Shown: positions 1 to 8,015 of the stretch, piece by piece
How the letters are laid out: the number at the start of each line of letters is the position of its first letter
Position numbering within the stretch: the first letter of the stretch is position 1
Assembly (NCBI GenBank): GCA_023386635.1
Contig: JAEWJH010000011.1
Span: forward strand, 1-38,948
Direction of reading: 5' to 3'
DNA: 38,948 nt
From: Pseudomonadota bacterium
GTDB lineage: Bacteria > Pseudomonadota > Alphaproteobacteria > Rhizobiales > Xanthobacteraceae
The notes under the pieces: model-generated
The model's database searches: none
Seen by the model: the letters and a program-made list of their open reading frames with translations, nothing else
What the model was told of the DNA's origin: nothing
Program-made: the position numbers and the translations under genes

Positions 1-86
1 ACATATTGATTCGTCCCAACATGAACCCGTGCTTGATAGATGCCGTCACGGTTGAAGATCGATAATTGACCGTTGTGCAGCCTCAT
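1..86 (-). CDS. Possible N-terminus of a tyrosine-type site-specific integrase, partial at left edge
   Basis: An open minus-strand frame runs off the left edge of the window. From the ATG at 84-86 it reads MRLHNGQLSIFNRDGIYQAR, followed by VHVGTNQYV. The pattern of a short basic start, then IYQAR, then G..QYV resembles the N-terminal arm-binding segment of phage-type tyrosine recombinases, which often have a W/Y-x-A-R strand followed by a K/R-rich strand. Only about 28 residues are visible and no catalytic residue is in view, so the assignment is an inference. An in-frame upstream ATG at 126-128 could be the true start. Neither start has a strong ribosome binding site. If correct, an integrase at this edge would mean the accessory region continues to the left. 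Confidence 0.3.
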   Translation of the reverse strand, partial: MRLHNGQLSIFNRDGIYQARVHVGTNQY

Positions 87-128
87 CGCTGAACGATCAG
101 AAGCAGATCGATCGCCCGATTTCCCCAT

Positions 129-947
129 TCCAAAGCAGCGCCAGTTTCAACTCCGCAGCATGCTTTGCTTCAAAACCGAAAATGGGCAATCGCTTCCGCA
201 GAAATGTGCGCAGGATATTGTGATAAAAACCGGTCCCGCCCTGGTGAAACACGACGCTTCAACACGAAGCCGACAACGCTCTCCGAAGTGAAACGCCGAA
301 CAATCTCAGCATCCACTGCTGAGCGAAACGAAGCGCACCTTCAACATGGCGTCGCTGCCGTGTGAAATGCTCACGACACGATTTTCAGCGCGAGAACGTG
401 AGACGATCAGACTTCATCCTCGGCAACTCTCGACATTCCCGTGTGACACGAAATTTCACGCCGAATAAGTCATTGATTTCCAAATGAAAATAATTCCAGC
501 TGGGTGTACAAGCATTGCCACAGACGGCACGCCTGAAAGCGGAGAGGCGGGTCGATGTTCCGTTGCGCTTTGCGCGCGGCGAATCGCAACCACCGTGAGC
601 GATACCGCAATGGCGGCCTGCAGCAGTCTTTGCTGCCGACGATTCGAATGGCCAGTTCATCGAACTCCGCTCGCCCCTTCATGTGCGGCGGCGCTTCGGC
701 TCAAAGACAGTCTCCCGTACCGCTTTAAAAACTTGCTGACTTTTGTGTTGGGCTGGTTAGGCAAACCGCTCAACGACTCTGAGCGGCTACCAAACAGTTT
801 TGGCGTTGGTTGATGCCTTCAGCTCGCTGCGAGAGGTTGTGGTGCTAGACGATATATCGAGAAGACAAAATGCCTTCCTTCCCGCCCGCTGCTTCTGTAT
901 TAACGACTTTGCCATCGCCTGCGCCGAAGGGAATGTCAGAGTTCAGC
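129..947. other. About 820 bases without a convincing gene
   Basis: The open frames here (for example 484-813 on the plus strand and 385-660 on the minus strand) are short, overlap each other on opposite strands, lack ribosome binding sites and have translations with no recognisable family. A small inverted repeat lies at 766-786 (CCGCTCA, 7-base loop, TGAGCGG) with no T-run. Base composition is more mixed than in the GC-rich core genes to the right. This could be decayed accessory DNA next to the possible integrase at the left edge. I see no tRNA gene or attachment site. Confidence 0.5.
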
Positions 948-1886
948 ATGATTATTGATACGCACACACATGTTTGGAGCTTTCCGTCGTATGGCGATCT
1001 CAGCCCGTACATCAAAACAGCGGCTGATCTGATCGCACTTCGCACGCGACATCCGGAACTCTACAATCTCAGTCTAACGGAGTCGCCAATCGATAATTCT
1101 GACGACCTCATCGGCGACATGGATAAGAACGATGTCGCCTTCGCGCTGATTCAGGCCCGGCCCGGATATGTGACAAATGATCAGGTTGCTCAATCCGTTG
1201 CGCGCCATCCGAACCGGCTCGCGGGCTTGGCCCGTGTCGGGCACGATCAGGAAGCTGCAGGCTATCATGAAGACCCCGGCCCTACGCGGGAGTGGGCTCC
1301 CGGCGAAATCGAGCGCTGCCTGACGGATCTCAGGATGAAAGGCGTCGGGGAGATCTTTGTTCGGGCGCTCACGAATGAGATCAATCCAGAACATATTGCA
1401 CGCGACTTGGACGGGCTGATGAACGTCGTTTCAAAGCATCGCGTACCGATCCAGTTTCCGACGGCCTGGACTCAGTTTCCAGGAGGCTTGTTTTACGGCG
1501 ATCCTCTCTGGGTGGATGAGGTCGCTTGCCGGCACCCGAATGCGCCGATCATTCTGACGAAAATGGGCCGCAGCATCGGCAGGTACTTCGACAGCTCGAT
1601 GACCGTGGCGATGCGCAACGTGAACGTCTATCTCGATGTGGTGGGGACGACCGCGGAGCACCTGCGCTTCGCCATCGATCGGATCGGCGCGCACCGGATT
1701 CTGTTTGGAACGGACTGGTCAGCGACTTGGCGCTGGGTGACCGTGCCCGGCCCTCTGCACCAGCAGCGGTTGAAGGTTCTCGATGACGCCAGACTCAGCG
1801 CGGAAGAACGAAGGCTGATCCTGTGTGACAACGCAGTGAAGTTGTTCAAGCTGGATGCCGAGATCGCGAACGTGAAAGCCGCCTAG
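948..1886 (+). CDS. Amidohydrolase-2 family (TIM-barrel) protein, with substituted metal-ligand positions
   Basis: This predicted 312-residue protein belongs to the amidohydrolase 2 / metal-dependent hydrolase group, which includes ACMSD-type decarboxylases and lactonases. The N-terminal DTHTHVW has the HxH metal pair (H6, H8), and FGTDWS near the C-terminus supplies the conserved barrel Asp. The central positions differ from the family norm. Where members usually carry a His on the strand-5 motif it reads VPIQFPTAW, and where LxHxG is usual it reads PIILTKMGR, with Lys replacing His. The start at 948 puts the barrel strand at the N-terminus as is usual. ATG 933 and ATG 870 (with GAGAAG five bases upstream) are in-frame alternatives. 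A Bug-type binding protein starts 74 bases downstream on the same strand, which suggests catabolism of an organic acid or aromatic breakdown product. The substrate is unknown. Confidence 0.8.
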   Translation: MIIDTHTHVWSFPSYGDLSPYIKTAADLIALRTRHPELYNLSLTESPIDNSDDLIGDMDKNDVAFALIQARPGYVTNDQVAQSVARHPNRLAGLARVGHDQEAAGYHEDPGPTREWAPGEIERCLTDLRMKGVGEIFVRALTNEINPEHIARDLDGLMNVVSKHRVPIQFPTAWTQFPGGLFYGDPLWVDEVACRHPNAPIILTKMGRSIGRYFDSSMTVAMRNVNVYLDVVGTTAEHLRFAIDRIGAHRILFGTDWSATWRWVTVPGPLHQQRLKVLDDARLSAEERRLILCDNAVKLFKLDAEIANVKAA

Positions 1887-1960
1887 TCTTCGCCATTCAA
1901 TATCTTCGGCCTTGATAGCCTCCTTGGCCATCCCGACCATTTTCCAGAACAGGTAGAACC

Positions 1961-2971
1961 ATGACTAAACGTTTCAGCCGGCGCACGTTTGCCAAATCGC
2001 TTGCCTCGGTTTCTATGCTGATGGCAGGCAGCACCGTCGGCCAGTTCTCGCCGGCGATGGCGCAGGCCAAATATCCGTCTCGCCCGGTGACGATCGTCGT
2101 TCCGTTCGGGGCCGGCGGCGTCGGTGACCTGACTGCGCGCCTTGCTGCCATGCGCCTGAGCGAGAAACTCGGCCAGCAGTTCGTGATCGAAAACAAGCCT
2201 GGGGCCGGCGGCATCGTCGCGGCCCGTGCGGTCACCGGCGCCGCGCCGGACGGCTACACGCTTGGTCTGGTCGCAAACGGCACAGCCGTCAGCGTTGCGA
2301 TGTTCAAGTCCTTGCCGATCGATCCCGTCAAGCAGTTCGAAATGATCTCGCTGATGGGAACATTCGATCTCGTGATCGTTGCCTCAGCAGATTCTCAGTA
2401 TCAATCGCTGAGGGATTTCATCGCCGCCGCGAAGGCGAAGCCCGGCGCGCTGAATGTCGGGACGATTTCCATCGGCAGCGGCCAGCATCTCGCCGCCGAG
2501 CTGCTAAAAATGACCGCGGGCGTCGACGTTCAAATTGTCCCGCATAAAACCAGCGGCGATGTCATCACCTCTCTGTTGCGGAACGATGTGCAGATCGGCG
2601 TCGAGATCCCCGCGGCGGTCAACAGCGTGCTTGCCGACCACAAGGTGCGCGGGCTGGCAACAACGGGATTGAAGCGTTCGCAAGTGAAAGAGCTGGCGGG
2701 GATTCCCACCGTCCAGGAGCAAGGGATCGCCGGCTTTGAGGTTGTGTCTTGGAACGGCTTTTTTGCACCGGTCGGAACGCCCAAGGACATCATCGCCACC
2801 ATCAACACGGCCCTGCACGAGATCATGGCTGAGCCCGATATCCAGAAGCGTTATCTCGATCTCGGAGTCCTGGCTGAAGCAAGCTCTCCGGCCGATCTGA
2901 AAGACAAGCTCATTTCTGATATTAAGAAGTGGTCTGATGTGATCCAGCGCGCAGGCATCGAAAGGCGATAG
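1961..2971 (+). CDS. Bug/TctC-family tripartite tricarboxylate transporter substrate-binding protein
   Basis: A 336-residue periplasmic solute-binding protein. The N-terminus has a twin-arginine motif, SRRTFAKSL (R7, R8), followed by a hydrophobic stretch and AMAQA, so Tat export is likely, which is a variation on the more usual Sec signal. The mature N-terminus, YPSRPVTIVVPFGAGG followed by GD, is the hallmark of the Bug family, whose members bind carboxylates or small aromatic acids between two alpha/beta lobes. ENKPGAGGIVAA and PDGYTL are further family motifs. The gene follows the amidohydrolase in the same direction after 74 bases with AGGT upstream of the ATG, so co-transcription is plausible. 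No TctA or TctB membrane subunit is present in the window, making it an orphan binding protein, as is common for this expanded family. Confidence 0.9.
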   Translation: MTKRFSRRTFAKSLASVSMLMAGSTVGQFSPAMAQAKYPSRPVTIVVPFGAGGVGDLTARLAAMRLSEKLGQQFVIENKPGAGGIVAARAVTGAAPDGYTLGLVANGTAVSVAMFKSLPIDPVKQFEMISLMGTFDLVIVASADSQYQSLRDFIAAAKAKPGALNVGTISIGSGQHLAAELLKMTAGVDVQIVPHKTSGDVITSLLRNDVQIGVEIPAAVNSVLADHKVRGLATTGLKRSQVKELAGIPTVQEQGIAGFEVVSWNGFFAPVGTPKDIIATINTALHEIMAEPDIQKRYLDLGVLAEASSPADLKDKLISDIKKWSDVIQRAGIERR

Positions 2972-3143
2972 GAGGCGCGAGTATAGGCCGGGCATGTTTA
3001 GCTCGTAGGCCACGCATTAGTTTCCGGCGAGCTAACGCACAGCTAGCAATTTTCGCGGAACTGCGCCGAAAAACAGCGAACGGATGGGCGCGAGTAAAAT
3101 TCAAAATATGCCGATTTTTAAAGGATAAATTGAACGTCTGCGT

Positions 3144-3152
3144 ATGTGGACA
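3144..3152 (-). promoter_or_regulatory. DnaA-box-like sequence
   Basis: TGTGGACAA on the plus strand reads TTGTCCACA on the minus strand and matches the TTATCCACA consensus at eight of nine positions. It lies 24 bases before the CtrA-type site. A single box this short can occur by chance, so the support comes mainly from its position beside the CtrA-type site. Confidence 0.35.
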
Positions 3153-3175
3153 AAAAGCCCGGCCCACCGCAGATA

Positions 3176-3190
3176 GTTAACGGCGCCTTA
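3176..3190. promoter_or_regulatory. CtrA-type binding site (TTAA-N7-TTAA)
   Basis: The sequence TTAA, then CGGCGCC, then TTAA followed by CC is an exact match to the full CtrA recognition site of alphaproteobacteria. It lies 60 bases upstream of the aminotransferase start and ahead of ftsK. CtrA is the master cell-cycle regulator in this class and controls many division and polarity genes. I found no second full site in the window by eye. Binding is inferred, not shown. Confidence 0.55.
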
Positions 3191-3249
3191 ACCCCACCGC
3201 TCCTATCCTCCGGCCACGTGTTTTTGCCGCTGGGGGCGGCCGTTTCGTG

Positions 3250-4458
3250 ATGTCCGATCAACAAGATGCGCAAACCCAGGACGTGAACGCCGACGATCGC
3301 CGCTCGCCCTTCGTGCGCCTGACGGAGCTTCTCGGCGACACCCCGCCCGGCATGCCACCGATCAACCTGTCGGTCGGCGAGCCACAGCATCCGGTGCCGC
3401 CGTTCGTCGGGCCGGTGCTGGCCGCGCACATCGCCGAATTCGGCCGCTATCCGGCCAACAAAGGCATCGAGTCCTATCGGCAGGCCGCCGCCGCCTGGCT
3501 CGGCCGCCGTTATGATCTTCCGCGCCCCGTCGATCCCGAGCACGAAGTGCTGGTGCTCAATGGCACCCGCGAAGGGCTGTTTCTCGCGGCGATCGCGGCG
3601 AAACAGTTTGTCGGACCGCGCGCGGGCCGTCCGGCGATCCTACTGCCCAATCCGTTTTATGCCGCTTACGCGGCGGGTGCGGCTGCCGCCGGTTGCGAGA
3701 CCGTCTATCTGCCGGCCTATCGCGAGCACGGCTTCCTGCCCGATCTCGATGCGCTGGGCGAAGACCTGCTCAAGCGCACCGTCGCTTTCTATTTCGCGTC
3801 GCCCGCCAACCCGCAGGGCGCGGTCGCGGATCGCGCCTATCTCGCGCAGCTGCATGCGCTAGCGCAGCGTCACGGTTTCCTCGTCTTCAACGACGAATGC
3901 TACAGCGAGATCTACAGCACCACGCCGCCCGCGGGCATGCTGGAAGTCTCCGGTCCGGACTTTGCGAACGCGGTCGTGTTCCACTCGCTGTCGAAGCGTT
4001 CGAACCTGCCGGGTCTGCGCATGGGTTTCGTCGCCGGCGACCGCCGCTTCCTCAAGGATTTTCTCGAACTGCGCAACGTCGCCGCGCCGCAGGTGCCGGT
4101 GCCGGCGCAGCGCGTCGGCATCGCCGCCTACAGCGATGAGGCGCATGTCGACGACAACCGCGACATGTACCGCGCGAAGTTCGATCTCGCCGATCAGATC
4201 ATTGGCGACCGTTACGGTTACACGCGGCCCGCCGGTGGATTTTTCCTCTGGCTCGACGTGTCGGCGCAGGGCGGCAGCGAAGCCGCCACCAAGCTCCTGT
4301 GGGGCAAGGCCGGCGTGCGCGTCGTACCCGGCCGTTATCTCGCGCGCATGCAGCCGGACGGGCGCAATCCCGGCGAAGGCTTCATCCGCGTCGCCATGGT
4401 TCAAGACAAGGAGACCACGGCCGAGGCGCTGCACCGCCTCGTCGCGGTGCTCGGCTGA
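3250..4458 (+). CDS. Class I/II PLP-dependent aminotransferase, DapC-like
   Basis: A 402-residue fold-type I aminotransferase resembling the N-succinyldiaminopimelate (or acetylornithine-type) aminotransferases of the lysine/diaminopimelate pathway. The N-terminal NLSVGEPQHP, the ASPANPQGAV motif around the PLP ring, the DECYSEIY region and SLSKRSNLPGLRMGF with the Schiff-base lysine K249 are all visible. The C-terminus has the substrate-carboxylate Arg in GFIRVAM. A GTG immediately before the chosen ATG could also initiate. The gene stops 11 bases before ftsK, so the two are very probably one operon. A cytoplasmic enzyme feeding peptidoglycan precursor synthesis would suit that partner, but substrate specificity cannot be read from the sequence. 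Confidence 0.85.
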   Translation: MSDQQDAQTQDVNADDRRSPFVRLTELLGDTPPGMPPINLSVGEPQHPVPPFVGPVLAAHIAEFGRYPANKGIESYRQAAAAWLGRRYDLPRPVDPEHEVLVLNGTREGLFLAAIAAKQFVGPRAGRPAILLPNPFYAAYAAGAAAAGCETVYLPAYREHGFLPDLDALGEDLLKRTVAFYFASPANPQGAVADRAYLAQLHALAQRHGFLVFNDECYSEIYSTTPPAGMLEVSGPDFANAVVFHSLSKRSNLPGLRMGFVAGDRRFLKDFLELRNVAAPQVPVPAQRVGIAAYSDEAHVDDNRDMYRAKFDLADQIIGDRYGYTRPAGGFFLWLDVSAQGGSEAATKLLWGKAGVRVVPGRYLARMQPDGRNPGEGFIRVAMVQDKETTAEALHRLVAVLG

Positions 4459-4469
4459 CGGAGGCCCGC

Positions 4470-6950
4470 ATGTCCGCAATCGATCGCACTCACGACGCTG
4501 TCGCGTATCTGCACGATCATTTGCGCGAGATGCTCAAGCGCCGCCTGTGCGAGGGCGCCGGTCTCGTGTTGATGACGCTCGCGCTGCTCGGTGCGATCGC
4601 ATTGGCGACCTGGTCGGTGCAGGACCCGTCGCTCAGCCACGCCACTACCGCGCCGATCCGCAATCTGCTCGGCGCGCCGGGCGCGATCATGGCCGATCTG
4701 GCGACGCAATTGTTCGGCATCGCCGCGTGTCTGCTGCTGCTGCCGGTCGCCGTGCTCGGCTGGCGGCTGATCGCCCATCGTCCGCTGGGCGACCTGTGGC
4801 GGGTGATCTGCTGGGTCGCGCTGCCGTTTGCCGCAGCGGCGGTTGCCGGTTGCCTGCCGCGCACCGCGCATTGGCCGCTGCCGACCGGTCTCGGCGGCGT
4901 CGTCGGCGATGCCGTGCTCGCCGTGCCGGGCTGGCTGTTCGGCGATCCCAATGCGCTCGGCCGTCTCGTTTACGCGCTGATCTTCGCCAGCGCCGCTGTC
5001 GCTTTGCTGATCGTCGCCTTCGGTTTCTTCGCGTCAGCCCCCGCCGCGCGTGATGCGCATGTGGAAGAAGAGGACGAGGAAGAAGACACGGCAGAGGACG
5101 CCGAAGAGCGCGAAAGCCGGTTCGCCATCGTGCTCGGCCTGCTCGCGCACGGCATGATGAGCCTGAAATCGCGGCTGTGGCGCGCCATCAAAGGCACGCC
5201 GCGCGTGATGCAGCGCACCGCTTCGGATACGGCCGCACCGGCACGCGGTCGCGTCGAGCCGCGCTTCGATGCCGGTGCCGCGCGCCGCGCGCCGGCGCCG
5301 CAGGCCGCGCAAGACGACGCCGAGGAAGAATACGAGGACGAAGAAGCGGACGAGGAAGAAGCTGCGCCCGCGCCGCGCCGTGTCGCCGCCAAGCCGGCGA
5401 AGAAGCCGGCCCGCAAAGGCAGCGGTTACGACTTCCCGCCGATGACGATCCTGGCGCAGCCGAAGGCCAGCGACCGTCAGGTCATGAGTCAAGATCAGCT
5501 CCAGAGCAACGCGCAATCGCTGGAAAGCGTGCTGCAGGATTTCGGCGTGCGCGGCGAGATCATCAATTCGCGGCCCGGCCCCGTCGTCACGCTGTACGAA
5601 CTCGAGCCCGCACCCGGCATCAAGTCGTCGCGCGTGATCGGCCTTGCCGACGACATCGCCCGCTCCATGAGCGCGGTGTCGGCGCGCGTCGCGGTCGTGC
5701 CCGGCCGCAACGCCATCGGCATCGAATTGCCGAACGCGCATCGCGAGAAGGTCTATTTCCGCGAGCAGTTGCAGAGCCGTGAATACACCGACACCACGGC
5801 GAAGCTACCGCTATGCCTCGGCAAGACCATCGGCGGCGAGCCGGTGATCGTCGATCTGGCGCGCATGCCGCATCTCCTGATCGCCGGCACCACCGGCTCC
5901 GGCAAATCGGTCGCCATCAACACGATGCTGCTGTCGCTGCTGTACAAGCTGCGGCCCGATCAGTGCCGGATGATCCTGATCGATCCGAAGATGCTCGAAC
6001 TCTCGGTCTACGAAGGCATCCCGCATCTGCTGACGCCGGTCGTCACCGACCCAAAGAAGGCCGTCGTCGCGCTGAAGTGGGCCGTGCGCGAGATGGAAGA
6101 GCGCTACAAGAAGATGTCGAAGCTCGGCGTGCGCAACGTCGACGGCTACAATGCGCGCCTCGCCGAAGCCAAGGCCAAGGGCGAAGCGCTGACGCGCACC
6201 GTCCACACCGGCTACGACAAGGAAACCGGTGAGGCGATCTACGAGAAAGAAGATCTCGAACTCGACGATCTGCCCTATATCGTCGTCGTCGTCGACGAAA
6301 TGGCCGACCTGATGATGGTCGCGGGCAAGGACATCGAAGGCGCGATCCAGCGCCTCGCGCAGATGGCGCGCGCGGCCGGCATCCATGTGGTGCTGGCGAC
6401 GCAACGCCCGTCGGTCGACGTCATCACCGGCACCATCAAGGCGAACTTCCCGACCCGCATCTCCTTCCAGGTCACATCGAAGATCGACAGCCGCACCATT
6501 CTCGGCGAACAGGGCGCGGAACAACTGCTCGGCCAGGGCGACATGCTCTATATGGCCGGCGGCGGTCGCATCAGCCGCGTGCACGGCCCGTTCTGCTCCG
6601 ACGACGAAGTCGAGAAGATCGTGCGCCATCTCAAGACGCAGGGCGTGCCGCAATATCTGGAAGAGGTCACTGCCAGCGACGAGCCGGAGGAAGGCGAGGA
6701 CGGCGCGGTGTTCGATTCGACCGGCATGGGTCTCGCCGAAGGCGGCGACATCTATCAGCAGGCCGTCGCCATCGTGAAACGCGACCGCAAGGCCTCGACC
6801 AGCTACATCCAGCGGCGGCTGCAGATCGGCTACAACCGCGCCGCCACCATCATGGAACGGATGGAGCAGGAAGGCATTGTCGGCCAGGCCAACCATGCCG
6901 GCAAACGCGAGATTCTCATTCCCGAGGACCCGGGCAACGACCGGTTCTGA
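4470..6950 (+). CDS. ftsK: DNA translocase FtsK
   Basis: An 826-residue septal DNA pump that moves chromosome ends and activates dimer resolution at division. Order of parts: four membrane segments (about residues 28-48, 75-99, 110-128 and 165-187), a linker containing two runs dominated by Glu and Asp (about 195-210 and 275-300), the alpha/beta motor with Walker A GTTGSGKS near residue 473 and Walker B VVVVDEMADL near 606, and a C-terminal gamma winged helix (about 755-820; YIQRRLQIGYNRAA) that reads polar DNA motifs. The start was chosen at the ATG preceded by GGAGG six bases upstream; the frame is open further upstream but overlaps the aminotransferase. The linker is shorter than that of E. 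coli FtsK, as is usual in alphaproteobacteria. The CtrA-type site ahead of the upstream gene suggests cell-cycle control. Confidence 0.97.
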   Translation: MSAIDRTHDAVAYLHDHLREMLKRRLCEGAGLVLMTLALLGAIALATWSVQDPSLSHATTAPIRNLLGAPGAIMADLATQLFGIAACLLLLPVAVLGWRLIAHRPLGDLWRVICWVALPFAAAAVAGCLPRTAHWPLPTGLGGVVGDAVLAVPGWLFGDPNALGRLVYALIFASAAVALLIVAFGFFASAPAARDAHVEEEDEEEDTAEDAEERESRFAIVLGLLAHGMMSLKSRLWRAIKGTPRVMQRTASDTAAPARGRVEPRFDAGAARRAPAPQAAQDDAEEEYEDEEADEEEAAPAPRRVAAKPAKKPARKGSGYDFPPMTILAQPKASDRQVMSQDQLQSNAQSLESVLQDFGVRGEIINSRPGPVVTLYELEPAPGIKSSRVIGLADDIARSMSAVSARVAVVPGRNAIGIELPNAHREKVYFREQLQSREYTDTTAKLPLCLGKTIGGEPVIVDLARMPHLLIAGTTGSGKSVAINTMLLSLLYKLRPDQCRMILIDPKMLELSVYEGIPHLLTPVVTDPKKAVVALKWAVREMEERYKKMSKLGVRNVDGYNARLAEAKAKGEALTRTVHTGYDKETGEAIYEKEDLELDDLPYIVVVVDEMADLMMVAGKDIEGAIQRLAQMARAAGIHVVLATQRPSVDVITGTIKANFPTRISFQVTSKIDSRTILGEQGAEQLLGQGDMLYMAGGGRISRVHGPFCSDDEVEKIVRHLKTQGVPQYLEEVTASDEPEEGEDGAVFDSTGMGLAEGGDIYQQAVAIVKRDRKASTSYIQRRLQIGYNRAATIMERMEQEGIVGQANHAGKREILIPEDPGNDRF

Positions 6951-7054
6951 GGAACGAGCGAGCCAATAAGAGCGGACCGGAACCGGGCCGTGAAAACGCC
7001 ACAGCGGCTCCCTAGATAGATAAAGACGAGCCAGCGAAAAGGATGTGCCGAGCG

Positions 7055-7885
7055 ATGAGCCGAACGACCAGCCGAGCCGCCATTTTGGGCGCGATTGCCC
7101 TGCTGACCGCCGCGGCGGCGGTCACGCCGGCTTTCACGTCAGCTTTGGCGCAGCCGGCCGACGCTTCAAAGCCCGCGCCGGCCGCGAAACCCGCCCACAA
7201 GCCACAGGCCGCGAAGCCGAAACCCGCCAACACCGCGCAGCAAACGCCGCAGCGCGCCGCACCGCCGATGCAGGCGGAGCCGCCGGCGATCCGTCCCAAT
7301 CCGGTCGCCGCGCTGTTCGGCAAGACCGGTGAAAGCGCGACCATCACGCCGGAACAGCGCGCGCTGGTCGACAAGATCAACGCATACATGTCCGGCATGC
7401 AGAACCTGAACGGCAGCTTCATTCAGGTGGGGCCGGACGGCAAGAAATCGCAGGGCACGTTCTATATCCAGAAGCCCGGCAAGGTGCGGTTCGAATACGA
7501 CCCGCCATCGCCGATGGAGCTGATCGCCGACGGTGACTCGGTGGTGGTGCGCGACCGCAATCTGGCGACGCAGGATGTCTATCCGCTGTCGCAGACGCCG
7601 CTGCGCTTCCTGCTCGCGGATCGCGTCAACCTGCTGCGCGACACCAATCTGCTCGCGGTCTATGCCGACGACGTATTCATCACCGCCGTGATCGAGGAAA
7701 AGAACGGCATCGTCGGCAACAGCAAGCTGATGATCATGTTCTCGGCCAAGGACATGTCGCTGAAGCAGTGGACCATCACCGATCCGCAGGGCTACGACAC
7801 CACCGTCGCGGTCTACAATCTCGACACGACGAAACGCGCCGATCCCAACGCCTTCCGGATCGATTACACCCGCAATATTCAGTAG
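7055..7885 (+). CDS. lolA: Outer-membrane lipoprotein carrier protein LolA
   Basis: A 276-residue periplasmic carrier that takes lipoproteins from the inner-membrane LolCDE complex to the outer membrane. A Sec signal peptide (residues 1-31, ending in SALAQ) is followed by an Ala/Pro/Lys-rich spacer of about 50 residues and then the LolA barrel: MQNLNGSFIQ, GTFYIQKPGKVRFEYDPPSP and the LRFLLAD region are family signatures. The Pro/Ala-rich spacer makes it longer than E. coli LolA (about 200 residues), as in other Hyphomicrobiales. ATG 7043 is an in-frame alternative, but 7055 gives a standard signal peptide and better spacing from AAAAGG at 7037-7042. The gene follows ftsK by 104 bases and ends in a strong terminator. 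Confidence 0.93.
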   Translation: MSRTTSRAAILGAIALLTAAAAVTPAFTSALAQPADASKPAPAAKPAHKPQAAKPKPANTAQQTPQRAAPPMQAEPPAIRPNPVAALFGKTGESATITPEQRALVDKINAYMSGMQNLNGSFIQVGPDGKKSQGTFYIQKPGKVRFEYDPPSPMELIADGDSVVVRDRNLATQDVYPLSQTPLRFLLADRVNLLRDTNLLAVYADDVFITAVIEEKNGIVGNSKLMIMFSAKDMSLKQWTITDPQGYDTTVAVYNLDTTKRADPNAFRIDYTRNIQ

Positions 7886-7911
7886 CGCGACTGAGTTCGC
7901 ATCCTTCAAAG

Positions 7912-7935
7912 CCCGGCCTTCTGGCCGGGTTTTTT
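7912..7935 (+). terminator. Rho-independent terminator after lolA
   Basis: A stem of CCCGGCC pairs with GGCCGGG around a four-base loop (TTCT) and is followed directly by six T residues. It lies 26 bases after the lolA stop codon. Confidence 0.9.
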
Positions 7936-7949
7936 GTGCCGATTTTCTG

Positions 7950-7980
7950 GTGGATGGCTGCGACAAGCCCGGCCATGACG
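7950..7980. repeat. Half of a dispersed palindromic intergenic repeat
   Basis: The sequence GTGGATGGCTG, then ACAAGCCCGGCCATGACG resembles the right half of the element seen complete at 29903-30022, whose right end is GGATTGCCG ... CCGGCCATGACG. It lies between the lolA terminator and xthA. Confidence 0.55.
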
Positions 7981-8015
7981 TGGCGGGATGGCGATCGGCA
8001 TCCTAGATTGCCGGC

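Larger units (their letters stand above)
2972..3249. promoter_or_regulatory. Intergenic regulatory region upstream of the aminotransferase-ftsK unit
   Basis: This 278-base gap separates the accessory binding-protein gene from the core-genome block. Its right half is AT-richer than the neighbouring genes (about 3085-3130) and carries two cell-cycle-type motifs: a DnaA-box-like TGTGGACAA at 3144-3152 and a TTAA-N7-TTAA site at 3176-3190, both just ahead of the gene at 3250. I could not place a convincing -35/-10 pair. Confidence 0.5.

Noticed and set aside
766..786. Inverted repeat as a terminator
   Set aside because: No T-run on either side and no gene ending nearby.
484..813. 109-residue plus-strand open frame in the left region
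   Set aside because: No ribosome binding site, no recognisable motif, overlaps minus-strand frames of similar quality.
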